This document shows positions 12,342 through 24,399 of a DNA stretch of 64,000 nucleotides, piece by piece. The DNA is from Cricetomys ansorgei (Eukaryota > Chordata > Mammalia > Rodentia > Nesomyidae), in assembly GCA_026225945.1 (NCBI GenBank), contig JAMJFZ010001868.1:6378501-6442500 (forward strand), read 5' to 3'. The notes under the pieces were generated by a model. It made no database searches. It had not been told where the DNA came from and saw only the letters and a program-made list of their open reading frames with translations. Positions within the stretch are counted from its first letter, which is position 1. Every line of letters begins with the position of its first letter. The position numbers and the translations under genes are program-made.

Positions 12342-12913
12342 ATGAATTTAAAAGAGTACTACAATGGTAGATACATGACAGTGGTTGGAAGTAGGAAAGA
12401 AAGGAGGAAATAATGCCATTTAATTTAATTAGGAAAAACACAAAAACATAGAAAATACATTTAAGGAGAGAGGAATGATGAAGACAGTGCAAATGTGACA
12501 GAGATGCACTGTCAAAATTTATTCAGCTATAAACGTGAAACGAATCTACTGAGAGCCCCAATACCCTCGCAATGTGGTTGAAGTCTGTCAACAAGGTTCC
12601 AGACTCCCCGGCTGGGAATTTTGACTTACCAGCCCTTTCTCTCCTTTGCTGTAATGGCAACAAAAACCTTTCATTATGTCTGCATGGCCTAGTATACCTT
12701 AGCTCGCTGGTGTTAGCTGAGAAGGAGAAGCAGCCATTTTTTACTCAAAAGTAATTGTCATTGTAAAATATCTTGCAGGCTTCTAAGTCCTGGCATGTGT
12801 AAAGCTACCCATTCATATTGATAGTAGATATTATTCAGCTAACAGTAACATTCAACTAATTACGGGTTATTGAGTCAAATATTCTTTCATAGCAAACAAG
12901 ATAACCTCGAAGT
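12342..12913. other. Unique DNA, part of mixed composition
   Basis: About 12545-12760 is less AT-rich than its surroundings and has an uninterrupted 60-codon plus frame (12572-12754). There is no acceptor-like tract directly before it and no recognisable protein motif. It is more plausibly conserved non-coding DNA than an exon. The rest is AT-rich. Confidence 0.45.
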
Positions 12914-13412
12914 TTGTATTAGGAAGGACACCCAGCTCCTCCCCGCTGGGCGTGACTACATCTACATATGAAACCAGTTCCTCTGAAGGTCTGAGCAACA
13001 TCTACATACCAAAAAACTGTATTTGGCTTTTTAAACCTCTTGCCAGAGCAGTCTCTCTCTCTTTCTGGCATGGTTCTCCCCTGGTAATGTACATTGTCAG
13101 TCTCTCCCTCCTTCTCTTCTTGGTGTGGTTTTTCTACTGACAAGGTGCATTGTCAGTCTCTCTCTTGCCCCTCTCTTTCCTTAAAATGTGTACTATTAAT
13201 TCCCCCATTAAAAACGCTCCTGTGTTTTACTTCTAAAGAGTGTTTCACGTGTCATTTTGAAGTGCGATCCTGCATGTCATTTCCTTGGGTCCCATAAAAG
13301 AACGAACTACTCTGTTATGTTTGTCATTTCCTAATTTTTCCTGCACTCATACTCCCTCCTGCGTAGAGTTTTTCGTGAACCCATTTGTGGAAAAGGCTGG
13401 TTCACTCCCCAC
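12914..13412 (+). mobile_element. LTR-like block, family unknown
   Basis: Composition shifts sharply to pyrimidine-rich, more GC-rich DNA. Features that look like an LTR are a weak TATA-type CTTTTTAAACC at about 13028, an ATTAAA polyadenylation-type signal at about 13208, and two imperfect copies of a CATTGTCAGTCTCTC unit at about 13092 and 13149. A TG start near 12915 and a TTCA end near 13400 are possible, but I find no target duplication. Five overlapping frames of 60-74 codons on both strands reflect low stop density, not a gene. Confidence 0.45.
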
Positions 13413-13646
13413 TAATCATGTCTTTTGTTGGCAAATAGATGAAACTAGAGATTTTCATGGCAAGTAAAGTAATCTAAATTCAGAAATTAAATAAAGTCAT
13501 TATATCATCCTTGCAGGTTTAAGAAAATTAAAAATCTTGTCTGTCTTTTCTTTATGTAAATGCTGCTTGATTGAAACACAGATGACTTAATTCTCATCAA
13601 TTTAATCCACAATAAGCACAGTCAATGGCAAAAGTTAAAAAGTTTA
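13413..13646. other. Unassigned AT-rich DNA
   Basis: No feature was recognised between the LTR-like block and the TG microsatellite. Confidence 0.5.
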
Positions 13647-13647
13647 C

Positions 13648-13695
<48 letters not shown>
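13647..13695. repeat. (TA)n(TG)n microsatellite
   Basis: A short TA run is followed by about 18 uninterrupted TG units. It is an uninterrupted alternating purine-pyrimidine tract and probably polymorphic. Confidence 0.95.
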
Positions 13696-13696
<1 letters not shown>

Positions 13697-16600
13697 GAAG
13701 CCTAAAGCATTTACCCTCTTGATTTGTTCAATAGAAATTTGACACCTCATGACTTAGGAAAAGGATTCTACTTTAGGAAAAAATCACTCCACACCTTTAC
13801 TTTTATTTGAGTTTTGAGCTTCTGTCTTTTCTTCTTTGTCTTCTAAGTATTCTCTTTTGAAAATGGGAGACGCTACTTCAATGTGATGCCATGACTCTGT
13901 CCCAAATAGTGATAGATTCCTGCCTTGTGTCTCTTTATTTGTGGCAAATCAATTAATCCAAATCAGAGGGAGAGAAACAATCACAAAAAAATGTCTACAA
14001 TACTTCAATTTTTATCTTCAGAGTTTTAAAAAAAATCGACTTTGGTTTAAGTTATCAAATGTAAAATTCTTAATGTCAAATATAGAAAATCCACATCTCT
14101 ATCATTCACTGCATTTTTGAACTGATATAGGTAATGGTTAGTGCACACACAGTTGCTCACCCATCTCAACTCCAAAAAGTTAACAGTTAAAATTACTCAG
14201 AGTTGAAAAAAATAAAAGCACAAAGAAAAGTAAAAGCAAAGTGTTTTAAGTTGTACACAATTTTGTAGATCCTAATATATACATCTCCTTACTAAAAAGT
14301 CACTTTTCTTAACAGATGTCTAACACATCATTTCTTCTTTCATGTCTTTATTAGTATAGCTCCTGTCTACTACGTGTAGTATACATTGTTTCAAGATTGT
14401 TTAATAATACTGGATAATAAAACCAGCTAAGATATTGATTTGTATAAAAAGATGAAAATACAGATTCAATCTGTTCCCTCCTATGGACACCATAAACATT
14501 TAAGACCCTGTTAGGACCTGAGGATGCAAGACACTTAACCTAAAGGAAACGAAGTAAAAGTCATATTAGTGTTGCTGAACCAGTGTCTGCTAAATCATCC
14601 AGACCCTCCCTTCCAACACATCACCCATGGGAGCCTGCTGCACGTCTGCTTCCTTGGATTTCTGAATGAAGTCATAGAGAGGAGAAGATTTGACGGAGGT
14701 CCCTACTCTAATGTAGAAAACACAGCTACATTTCATAACAAAGACAGAAATTTCATAAGTATGAATTTAAAATAACTAGAAAATTAGCAATTAAGAAAGC
14801 ATTTATCCCCTTCTCTTTGAGTCAATCTAGATCAAAGAAAACATGAAGTCTAATGATTACTCGAGCCATGATTTGTCTTCAGAAAGATTTTAAGATGGCA
14901 GAGCTAAAGGCCCAGCTCTAACAACAGGACACAAATTTAGCCTATATAAACAAGTACAGAAATTGAGAAAAGAAAGAAGAGAGGTGCTTTCTCCAAAAGA
15001 GTGTAGTAAGGCTTCTTTAAATCTCAGAAGAGTAACACCTGTGTGCATCAGATTGATGGGCTTTCTAAACTTTACAGTCAAGCATCTGGTATGTAAAAGT
15101 GGGCCATCAGGAAACATGTACAAGTCAGCTACTCACAGAGAACATCAAAGGGTATGTACAATTTTGTGATATTCAGCCAAATGAAAAAACAGAGAAATTT
15201 TAAACCAATATCAATGTTAATAAAACAATTATAGTGAACAATGAAATAAGTCTCTCTAAATAATAAAATAATTGCCTGAATATAAGGAGATTGTAGTTCG
15301 GTATACTGTTGAATGTTGGCTGTTGACATAAAAAAGTATTAAACCATTTAATGCACTGTAGTAACTGCAAGTTAATCTCATCAAAAATACGTTCAGAGCA
15401 TATAATAAGAATCATAAAAGAGCAGCAGCAAGATTTAGCTGTGAGAGCTGGTAATAGAGGTCACTACTGAATGTCATTTTTATGAAAGACAATCTCAGCA
15501 AAAACATGTGCAAAGAAGTGAATAGCCTGAGAATGTAATGAAAAGAGAGGTTGTATTTACATAATGATTGCTATGCCTTTATCTTTATATCACAAAGTGA
15601 AGCCCATCATTTAAATATAATGAGGGAAATGAGAAATCTCTCAATATAGCTGGTGTTTAAATTTCATTCTCAGGTAATGATATATTTTATCATATACCAT
15701 TATTTTATAAGATGATTTTGAAGACCTTATGACTTTGGAAATGCTAAGTAAATTAATATATGAAAATAGGAAATAAATGATACAGAAAAATTACAATCAG
15801 TAGTTATCTCTAAAAAGAATAAAGAATAGCACTTTTCAATGTTTGATTATATTCTATATGAAATTTTTTTCTTTCTTTTAATATAACCTATATAATTTTA
15901 ATACAGAAAATAATTAAAATTAAATTACTCTCTGAAATTTTATTAAATTTAATAAACTAAATATAATAATAGTTAAAGCAGTTTTAAGAAAATATGCTCT
16001 ATTTCAAACTTTACATTATTTTTCATTTATAGAGCATAGCAATTTCGTAGATATAAATGTCTTCATAAGAATTAATGACATTCATTTTTTCTCTAAATTG
16101 GGTTTTGAAAACAGAACTATCTGAACATCCTGGGGTTTAGATATAATTTTAGATACTGAAACGAAACATACTTAAAAGAGAGCACAGACTGTTGGATCTC
16201 TAATTTTAACAAGCAAGCCTCCACTAACATTTCTAAGGACAAAATCTGCAGAAATCTCTACAGGAAATTCCCAAAACTCAGTTCTTAAGAAGAATTCTGT
16301 CTTGATTCTGCATATAAATGATTGGAGGTTAGTCATTTACATGTAATGCAAGCAATCTCAAGCAATTTATATTGGCTTGGGATTAGTTACACCTCTAGCT
16401 AAGGCTAGGCGTTGAGCCCATATTTCTTCTAACATCCCATTAGCCAAAGAAAATTCTATGACCAAGACAAATACCCTGGAAGTAAATGACACATAATAAT
16501 TACTAAGAACATTAAAAAGAAAATGAAAAAAAATACCTTAGAATACTAAATTTGTGTATTTTGAACAAAACCCGGAAATTGACTATTTAGAGAATTGCTA

Positions 16601-16815
16601 GAGATAGTATGAACTTTATTCTATTGATAATAAACATCCTACATAGAATTTCCATCTATGACATTATACTGTGACTTTTCGATTGAATGATTTGAAGTTA
16701 CATGAAGAAGTTTCAAAGTTTTTCTTTTTTGGCTGTCTCTATGGATGGAGCTACCATGAGATACTGTTAGGTCCGTCTGCCATTCTGAGTCAGGACTCAG
16801 AAAAGCATAATTCAT
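13696..16815. other. Unique AT-rich DNA
   Basis: About 3.1 kb in which I recognise no repeat family or gene. About 15830-16030 is extremely AT-rich. Frames of 66-77 codons cluster at 14890-15415 on both strands but have no protein motif and overlap each other, as chance frames do. Confidence 0.5.
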
Positions 16816-16893
16816 TTCTCTATCTCTGTTTCTCTCTCTCCCTCTCCCTCTCTCTCTCCCCCTCTCTCTATCTCTGCCTCTCTGTCTCATCTC
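16816..16893. repeat. CT-rich microsatellite
   Basis: TCTC and CCTCTC units with interruptions. It produces mirror frames on the two strands (Ser/Leu-rich plus, Arg/Glu-rich minus) that are simple-repeat artefacts. Confidence 0.9.
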
Positions 16894-17539
16894 AACCCAT
16901 TTCGTTATCTTTCATTCAAACTCCATCAAGAACATAACTATGCTCTCTCTGTTACTTTTTGCTTTTTCACTCTTTGTCTGAACCTATCAAAAATTATAAA
17001 TGTGTGTGTATCCCATTTAAATAGAGGCTAAATTAGTAAAATCAGTACTTTTAAGTTTAAGACTGCCTCAAATGATTTAGAAGAACATTAGGACAAGTAA
17101 GTCTCTGAATTTGTGTTCTATATTGAAGGAACGATGATTTTCTAACATTTTGACAAATATTTTTTGCAAAGATGAAAGCAATGGAATGTAACTGGCGTAT
17201 GATTAGAAAATAAATATATAAACTTTTAAAATCAATCCATCATTGCCAAAGAACACACACAAAAATGTAATAATCTTGTAAAAATTGGACCATTCATTTA
17301 ATAAATACTCATATAAATGCATTTTAACTTGAAATACGAAAAAAATTGTTGATAATCTCAGTAACAATGTCTGACTTTATAAACAACAAGGTTTGAGTGA
17401 ATTCACGGTTTGATAATTATTGGCCAGGCTTACCTAGCCTTAAAATATAAATCTATGTGTTACTGGAGAAATATGGTATCATGTTTTATTCTCCTATACA
17501 GATTATATTGAGGGTCATCAGAGAAATCCAAGAGTAGCA
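16894..17539. other. Unique AT-rich DNA
   Basis: No repeat family or gene recognised. Confidence 0.5.
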
Positions 17540-17852
17540 AGACATCTGTTATGATATTGTTCCTATATATGAAAAGGAAGCTGTACCTCTAAAATCTCCA
17601 CAATGTTGTTGCTGAATCAAGACCTGACAATGACACAAATTGACATGCCAGTGTGGATGGGAGGTATCTCAGCAGGCCACACCCCTAGATGAAGAGCTAT
17701 AGGCAATTAATCACTGCTCACAGAGGGAGATTGGACTGCTCCAGAGAAGAGACTTCTGGTAAATTGGACAATCCTAAAATGCAACCCATGTATATATGAA
17801 CCATGCTGAATGAATTGAAAAGGTTTTACTGTATATATATATAATTACTGTT

Positions 17853-17892
<40 letters not shown>

Positions 17893-18033
17893 TATATATG
17901 ATACCAGATTATGAATTCGAGAAGGAGTTGGAAGGACAAGGGAGGAGTTGAAAGGAAGAGAGGGGAAGAGCAGTGATGTACAAGCAGTATTCACATATGA
18001 AATTCCCTCAAATAATTAAAATATATTTAAAAA
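17540..18033 (+). repeat. L1 (Lx-like) 3' UTR with internal TA tract
   Basis: Landmarks of a rodent L1 3' UTR are in order: AAATCTCCACAATGTTGTTGC, AAGACCTGACAATGACACAA, GACATGCCAGTGTGGATGGG, CCACACCCCTAGATGAAGAGC, then a purine-rich GGAGTTGGAAGGACAAGGGAGG segment and a terminal A/T-rich tail (AATTAAAATATATTTAAAAA). The usual short TA/TG patch has grown into a long TA tract at 17829-17900. The 5' part of the element is absent. Confidence 0.85.
17829..17900. repeat. (TA)n microsatellite inside L1 3' UTR
   Basis: Two TA runs are separated by AATTACTGTTCCA. The second is about 20 units. A long TA run can extrude a cruciform and is likely to vary in length. Confidence 0.93.
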
Positions 18034-20137
18034 GCTATCAACTTTAAATTGAGTCTACATATTATATTTCTACATATTTCCTAATATTTTTTAAATTTAT
18101 ATTTATAAATAAAATATGATAATATAGGCAATCAATATCATCCTAATGCAATATTAATTAAATATAAAGTTTTTTAACCTTAGGAGCTTATATATTCATG
18201 TTGAATAATTTGGAATTATTAAAATATTTAAGTTGGAGGTGTTAATCTTTATCTCATATGTCCCTTCACTTTATATGTCCATGTTTGCATCGTTCTACTA
18301 ACATTTATGACTACAGGATGATTCTACCCTTGCACAAAATCCATATATATGGGGGAGATCTTCATCCAAAGCAACTCAAAAATCTGTTTATTGGATAGCC
18401 AGGATTCTTTGAGTCTCTGATACCTGCCATACCAATTTATATATACATTCCTAACTCTCAAAACACAATCAATCTATTAACAAAAATGGCATGTGAATTT
18501 CATCATTTGCCTTTTGGGTTTTGGTTTCATTTCCAGAACCCTCTTCACATGTAATGCAATTTGTATATATAAACTAATGGGTTTGTCTTTCTCATGTGTT
18601 TTTGAACCATTTATAAATTACAATAAATACATCCATTGCTTGATTTACAATACACTTACAGATGAAAGGAGATTAATATAAATTCCATGTTAAGTCTCAA
18701 GTATCTGCATGCCATAATTTTGGATTATTTGTAACCTAATCATGTAGCCATACTGAATCAACAAATGACACACAAGTCTACTTAATCCCATACCATTTAA
18801 TTTCAATATTCGGAGTGTGGATCCTAGGGCTAGCAAATTATTTTTTTAGAAAAAATATAAGCTGTAAGTACGTGCTTTGTGCTCAATGAATCTGCAGTCC
18901 TGTTTCCATGGTTACCTAGTTTCCAAGTAATGTTCTTAAGTGTACACCTCTGTGGCAAATATTTGGAGATGTTTTTGTATTGGAGTTTAACTCACTGTCC
19001 ATCCCTTGGTAGAATGTGAAGAAATTGTTCAGTTGATACCTCAAAAGGACACCTGTTGTAAATGGTCAGATTTTCTTAGTGGTTGAGTGAAATGTGAAGT
19101 TTTGTTTCTGTCCAAGGATTTTATAACTCAAGCATCTATGTACAAGTTGATGATTTTAGTGTGAGTAAAAGGGTTGATTTTGAAAGATTGGACTTTGAAG
19201 GAAATGAAAATTTATACTGCAGATAGAAAGCAACCGTTCTTATGCATTGAGAGCATTCATCCTGGCATTAGTTACCGTAGACATCTAAGAAGATAATTCA
19301 TAGTGCCTCACCTTTTTCCAAAGCCATAATATAACCTGGCATCCAGTTTGGGGAACTGGATTTAACCAGAATGTACATAAAAATAAATATTCGACAGTAA
19401 TTTATTTATTACACGATGATAGTACTAGTCACATGTTAAGCTAATTAAAATTACTTTTGTGTAAATATTCAAATAGATGACAGCATTAAATTTTGATAAG
19501 ACAGCTATTTATCCTCAGTCACCAGACTTTTCTAATGTGCGTGGACTATGCAATGGAGATAAAAGTACAACATCCTAATTAATTAACAGCTCAATCTGCA
19601 GTGCTGTTCCTGGTGCTCTTCGACACTTCTAGAGGGGAGCTTGAAAAACTGTCTAGACTGAACGACTTTAAATCTCATGTTCCAGCAAATCTGTTTGATA
19701 CAAGGGCAAAAAGCATTTCTTTGAAAGGATAACTCACATATTAATGCTAAATTACTTTATTATCTCTTCTTCGTTCCGTCTTACTCACTTCATTATGCAA
19801 ATTAAGTTACAGCAGAATTATAGCATTATTTTCCAACCTGAACCAGTTTACCCCACCTTAGGCAACCTGGTGGTCAATTCTTAAAACAGGAACCTAGAGA
19901 AGAAAATGTAAGCAAAGTCTCAAATAAAAATGAATTGGATTCCTATAACAATACATTCGAAGATATCTATGTATAACCCATCTATGATTCCATCACTCCT
20001 AGGTACTAACATAGTTGATTTCATGGAAAAACAAATAAATGTTAAACCCAATGTCTGCTTTTGGCTGTGATATTTCTAGCATTTGAATCAGTACTGAGAG
20101 TTAGAAAGTTAAATCCATTCTCAAGGAACCTCTGCCT
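18034..20137. other. Unique DNA with a candidate conserved non-coding patch
   Basis: Mostly plain AT-rich sequence. About 19530-19760 stands out: it has the homeodomain-type core CTAATTAATTAA (about 19577) next to balanced-composition sequence (CTGCAGTGCTGTTCCTGGTG) and no repeat signature. No gene was recognised. Confidence 0.5.
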
Positions 20138-20236
20138 ATCTCTCTTTTTCTCTGTATCTCTGTCATCTCTCTCTCTCTCTCCCTCTCTCTGTCCCACTCT
20201 TGTTACCACCCTCTCTCTTTCCCTTTCCTTCTGCCT
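20138..20236. repeat. CT-rich tract
   Basis: TCTC-dominated run with TCTGTATCTC and CCCTCTCTC interruptions, about 60 bp before the TCTA tetranucleotide tract. Mirror frames of 69-73 codons over it are artefacts. Confidence 0.85.
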
Positions 20237-20296
20237 CCTTCTAACTTTCATTGTTAGGAAATACTTTTACCCTTGCTCATAAGGACTTAAGAACTA

Positions 20297-20298
<2 letters not shown>

Positions 20299-20346
<48 letters not shown>

Positions 20347-20359
20347 ATCTATCTATCTG

Positions 20360-20408
<49 letters not shown>

Positions 20409-20455
20409 ATCCATCTATCAATCTATAATCTGTCAACTATCTATCATCTATCCAC
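20299..20455. repeat. (TCTA)n tetranucleotide microsatellite
   Basis: About 150 bp of TCTA units broken by a few ATCATC and TGTTA variants, with the longest pure runs at about 20300-20345 and 20365-20408. It encodes an artefactual Tyr-Leu-Ser-Ile repeat in the 103-codon plus frame at 20251-20562. Tracts of this type are highly polymorphic. Confidence 0.96.
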
Positions 20456-21249
20456 ACATACATTCATTCATCTCTCTGTTTTCTCCTAGAGTTGTCTTTG
20501 CAAAGAGCCTCAACTATATACTACACTGCTTTCTTGCAATATTGAAGAATAAGAAGTACTAAAAATTTCTTTTCCATAACATGCAAAAGATACTTTATTA
20601 TCATCTTTTTCACTTTTCTTCTTTTTGTGTTGAGTAATTTAGGAAAATACATAATTTCTATTCAACTTCTGGCTTGGCATTTAATAAACAGGACTATAAA
20701 ACATTCACTAAACTTCCCTTCACCCTGCTTCTTATTTTTATAACCATAAATTTCCAATTTAAAAATCTAATGGCAGGCTTCGTCTGCCATATGTAATTCT
20801 TAAGTGATTATTATCCTAATAGCGATCATATGGAAATTAATTTGAGTGAATATAATGAGGTAAGTACTGAAGTGTATAATTTTGTTAAGTAGTAATTTGT
20901 TAACATACTTTAGCTTCGATCAAATTATTCAATTTAATTCAATAAAAATACCATTCTGCTCATTTTTTTTCCTGTATACCAATTGCTTCAATACAATTAT
21001 CCTCTTGTTTTTCCCCCCCTTAGGTGCATTGGAAATATAAAAACCATGGGGAAGTAAATTTGAAAGTCTCTGAGTACAGAATCAATTGGGTGTTGTGATG
21101 TCACTCTCATGGTTCCATATGCAATTTTCCAAAGAGTGAAAAATATGTTAATGTGTAAGCAATTACAATTCAGTCTTACATTTTTAAAGGACTTTGTTTT
21201 GTGTTGTTTTATTGTGCTTTTCTTTTCTTTACTTTTCTTTACTTCTTTT
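20456..21249. other. Unique AT-rich DNA
   Basis: Nothing recognised except short T/CT-rich runs at about 21200-21260 that form the tail of the SINE that follows. Confidence 0.55.
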
Positions 21250-21391
21250 CTTTTTTTTTCATGATATCACTCTGAAACCCATACTGACCTGTGGATACAC
21301 TAGATACCTCAGGCTAGCTTGAAATTCGTGGCATCCGTCTGTCCTGGCTTTCCAAGCACTAGAATTATAGGGGTCCACATACACACCCATT
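21250..21391 (-). repeat. Old B1 (or proto-B1) SINE
   Basis: Read on the minus strand it has the B1 order: a CCTATAATTCTAGTGCTTGG segment (the diverged 'taatcccagcactc' region), then a CAGGACAG and GCTAGCCTGAGG region corresponding to 'ccagcctggtc', then the AGAGTGATATCA end and an A-rich tail. Divergence is high, so this is an early copy. Confidence 0.7.
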
Positions 21392-23599
21392 TTCCCTTCA
21401 ATTGTTCTGTAATTGATAAAAATTGATACTCTAACCCACCTCGTTTCTTCATGTGATTACAGCTGAACCATTTCTTTTACTGTTGTCATAAATCACTTAT
21501 AAAGTTGGACTTTGAGAAGGAATTTAACAGTTGGAGTTAGTAGTGTTACTTAGAATGACAACCTCAGCATCATTACAAGTATGTGAAGTAGTATTACTTA
21601 GAATGACAAGAAACTTCAGAGTCATCTTTACATAGATCAGAAAGAAATAGCATAGTTAAGTAAAAATACAGATGAAGGACCAACTGTTACCTACATTATT
21701 CTGCTAAATATCTGAGAAATCGTACTTTATTGATTTCATCTTATTTTATATACAATGTTATGAAATCTACTTGTTTTCTTTATACTTAAAAACCCAGGAA
21801 AGATATCAGAATATAGTCTAAGATTAGTTCATAGCAAATTCTATTAGGTATCATACTCTTATTTTGGTATGGATTCCATAGTTAATATAAGGCATCGACA
21901 AGAGTTCAAAATGTACATCAGTATATCGATCCTGCATTAGTTTCCTGTGAAATGAGTTTGGAAGCAGATACATACCAAAAGGAAATGGCTTTCTAGGTTG
22001 TCTATCCTGATGTTCATGTGTGAAAAATATAACTATCTTTTATTAAGCAATTTTTATTCATGGGCACAGCAATAAAGTTTTCTCTGAATTGATGGAAAAT
22101 CATATTGAGAAAATAAAAGTATCCATTATCATATAAGTTGTCATTATCTCTCTTGAATCATCAGCAATGATATTGGCTTTTAAATCACAGATATAGCCTA
22201 ATATAGTCAAGTATATTTTCCATAGTATACTATTTTTTCTTTGGCAACAGTACATTGTACTAGATATATTTTTGTTTTGTCATTTCAAATAAAAAGTGTA
22301 GGGAAATATTCTTTCTGTTTTTGTTAAATTATTTGTGATTTAATCATCTGAAGCTGAAGAGAATAGAGATTTTATATACCATGGCATGTTCACAAGTCTT
22401 GCTAATCCTACGCATACTCACATATATATGTCAATGTTGAATTATTTCATTTCTACACAATGATTTTCTGCTATCCTTTTAATAAAATATGTCTTGAATA
22501 TTAATCTGTTTCCCTATAAAATCTTAATTCTTTTTCAATAATGTGTACTATTTTATACTATAATTGTAAGTGGTTAATCAATGTTTTCCTAATGAATATA
22601 CATGACTTTTAGAACATCTTATAACAATCAAAGAAAAAAGATCACTGCATCCACAGAATTTGTATACATATGCTATTTTGTCTGTTGAATTCTCTACTTT
22701 GGCACCAAAGAATCATTAAAAGAATGATAGAGTGGCTTTCTGACGTCTGAGATACAAGCTTCCTTCATTGTTACTTATATTTTAACTCTGTAATCTTTTA
22801 AGGAAATGTATCCATTGCTATTAACTAGGGTTATTCCTATAATAATGCATTCTAATGTAGAAGAAATATATTTCTCTGGGCTAAGTATATGTTCTTTACT
22901 CATTTTTGAAGTTGGGATTCATTATGCAGATATCTGTACTTTAAAATCTATTCTTATAATGCATAGTTTACAATATTTCACTCTTTTATACAGTAAAACA
23001 TTAAAGGTATCAAAAAACCTATTAGAATATAGTTTTCTGCTCATATTATTCAATTTATTATAAAAAGAAAAGTTAAGAATGTAGAAAGAAACAGAAGTAA
23101 CAGTATAATTAAATACATGTCTTCCTCACATAATTTTAATAATTATTCAGAATTAATCAATAATATTTTAGGAATTTTTAATGTTTATCTAAAAATTATC
23201 ACTCATTGTTACTTCTCTATTGATGTTTCTATATGTTTTGCATTGGAAAATATGGTCATTGTTTAATTCCACTCCAAATAAATTAATATTCCTAATAGAT
23301 ACATTTAAATTACTGAATATGTCATAAGTAATTTTTAATACTATCTATTATACAGTTTGCTTTATTTCTCAATTATTTTAAGGATTTATTTTTACTTGTG
23401 ATTTCTTTAAACTAGGAAAAATGTATTTTATAATGCATATTTTGTTATGATAATTATGCTTTACTTTCTATCAGTTTTCAACTTTATTTTTATGCTAGTA
23501 CTCTACTTATAATTTTCATTTAAATACATGCTAATGAAATTATCTTTATTTGTGTGGTATAGTGTCTTAAATATGTAACCATGGGCTAATTTCAAATTC
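21392..23599. other. Unique AT-rich DNA
   Basis: No repeat family or gene recognised in about 2.2 kb. The 85-codon frame at 22806-23063 is rich in Leu/Ile/Ser as expected of AT-rich chance frames and has no signal peptide-plus-domain layout that I could defend. Confidence 0.5.
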
Positions 23600-23662
23600 A
23601 AGGTCTTTTTATCTTGGAATTCTGAATGCTGGAGTTATAGACATATACCACCTTTTACATCC
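23600..23662 (-). repeat. B1 fragment (5' end only)
   Basis: The plus-strand text ATTCTGAATGCTGGAGTTATAGACATATACCACC follows the reverse complement of the B1 5' end (…GTGCTGGGATTAAAGGCGTGTACCACC). Only about 60 bp remain. Confidence 0.5.
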
Positions 23663-23844
23663 ATATGTAAATATTATCTAATAATATAGAATTGGCTAGT
23701 TATTTCATACGATAATAATTTAAAAATTATACTCAATATAACGTTAATTTTATCAGAGATCTTTAGAAAGGATACTGTCTTATTTATTCCTTCTCAGTTT
23801 AACAGTTTAAAGCATTACTTTTAATAATCACAAATCTAGGAATG
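23663..23844. other. Unassigned AT-rich DNA
   Basis: No feature recognised. Confidence 0.4.
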
Positions 23845-24010
23845 AAATGCAATGTGTGCAACTGTAATCTAACACTCGAAAGATTCAAGCAGGATGATTG
23901 GGACAAGTTCAAGGTAGTTCTGGGATGGATGGCATTGATTGATAACTGATGAGTCCCAACCACACCCTCTTCAGGGGTTCCGGGATAGTACAAAAAATAA
24001 AATAAAGTTA
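23845..24010 (+). repeat. Degraded B1/B4-type SINE
   Basis: The segments TGTGCAACTGTAATCTAACACTC, AGCAGGATGATTGGGACAAGTTCAAGGTAG and a terminal A-rich run match, in order, the 7SL-derived half of B1/B4 (…TGTAATCCCAGCACTC…, …GAGGATTGCGAGTTCAAGG…). Similarity fades over its 3' third, so the end is approximate. Confidence 0.5.
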
Positions 24011-24059
24011 GAAATAAATCTAGCTGAGAAAGAAAGCAAGAAAGCAAGGATATGTTTAT

Positions 24060-24232
24060 TTTCTTTGCTTTGGATTCTGAATATGTGAATGACTTTTTGT
24101 TTGAGTACTTGCATTGACTTTCATGATCTGACCAACTACATATTGGAGTTGTAAATCCCATAAACCTTTTTCCACTCCATAATATTTTGTGTAGGGTTAT
24201 TTGTCACACAAGAAATGAAAATAGAACACCAA
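24060..24232 (+). repeat. MaLR-like LTR 3' fragment
   Basis: GTTGTAAATCCCATAAACCTTTTTCC followed by a 'ttgtgtagggttatttgtcacac' segment matches the 3' end of the rodent repeat whose full landmarks are ACTGTAAGC..., AAT(A/T)AA... and 'atggtgttttatcacagca'. The same family is seen on the minus strand at 63672-64000. Only the last part is recognisable. Confidence 0.45.
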
Positions 24233-24399
24233 CATTCATCTTGTTGAGTTATGCCCCCAAAAGCAAAACTTATAAATAATTCCAGACCAACAAATCAAAA
24301 CAGGGAAATACACACAACACACACATGTGCATGCATATACATAACACATTCATGAACATGCATGTGTTTCCCCCCACACACTCCAACAGCAAAATAACA

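Noticed and set aside
20299..20455. Regular spacing that could suggest a CRISPR-like array
   Set aside because: The unit is a 4-bp microsatellite with no spacers. This is rodent nuclear DNA.
20251..20562. 103-codon frame with Tyr-Leu-Ser-Ile repeats
   Set aside because: It is the translation of a TCTA microsatellite, not a repeat protein.
23799..24161. 120-codon minus-strand open frame
   Set aside because: It runs antisense through a degraded SINE and a MaLR-like fragment; the sequence shows no protein family.
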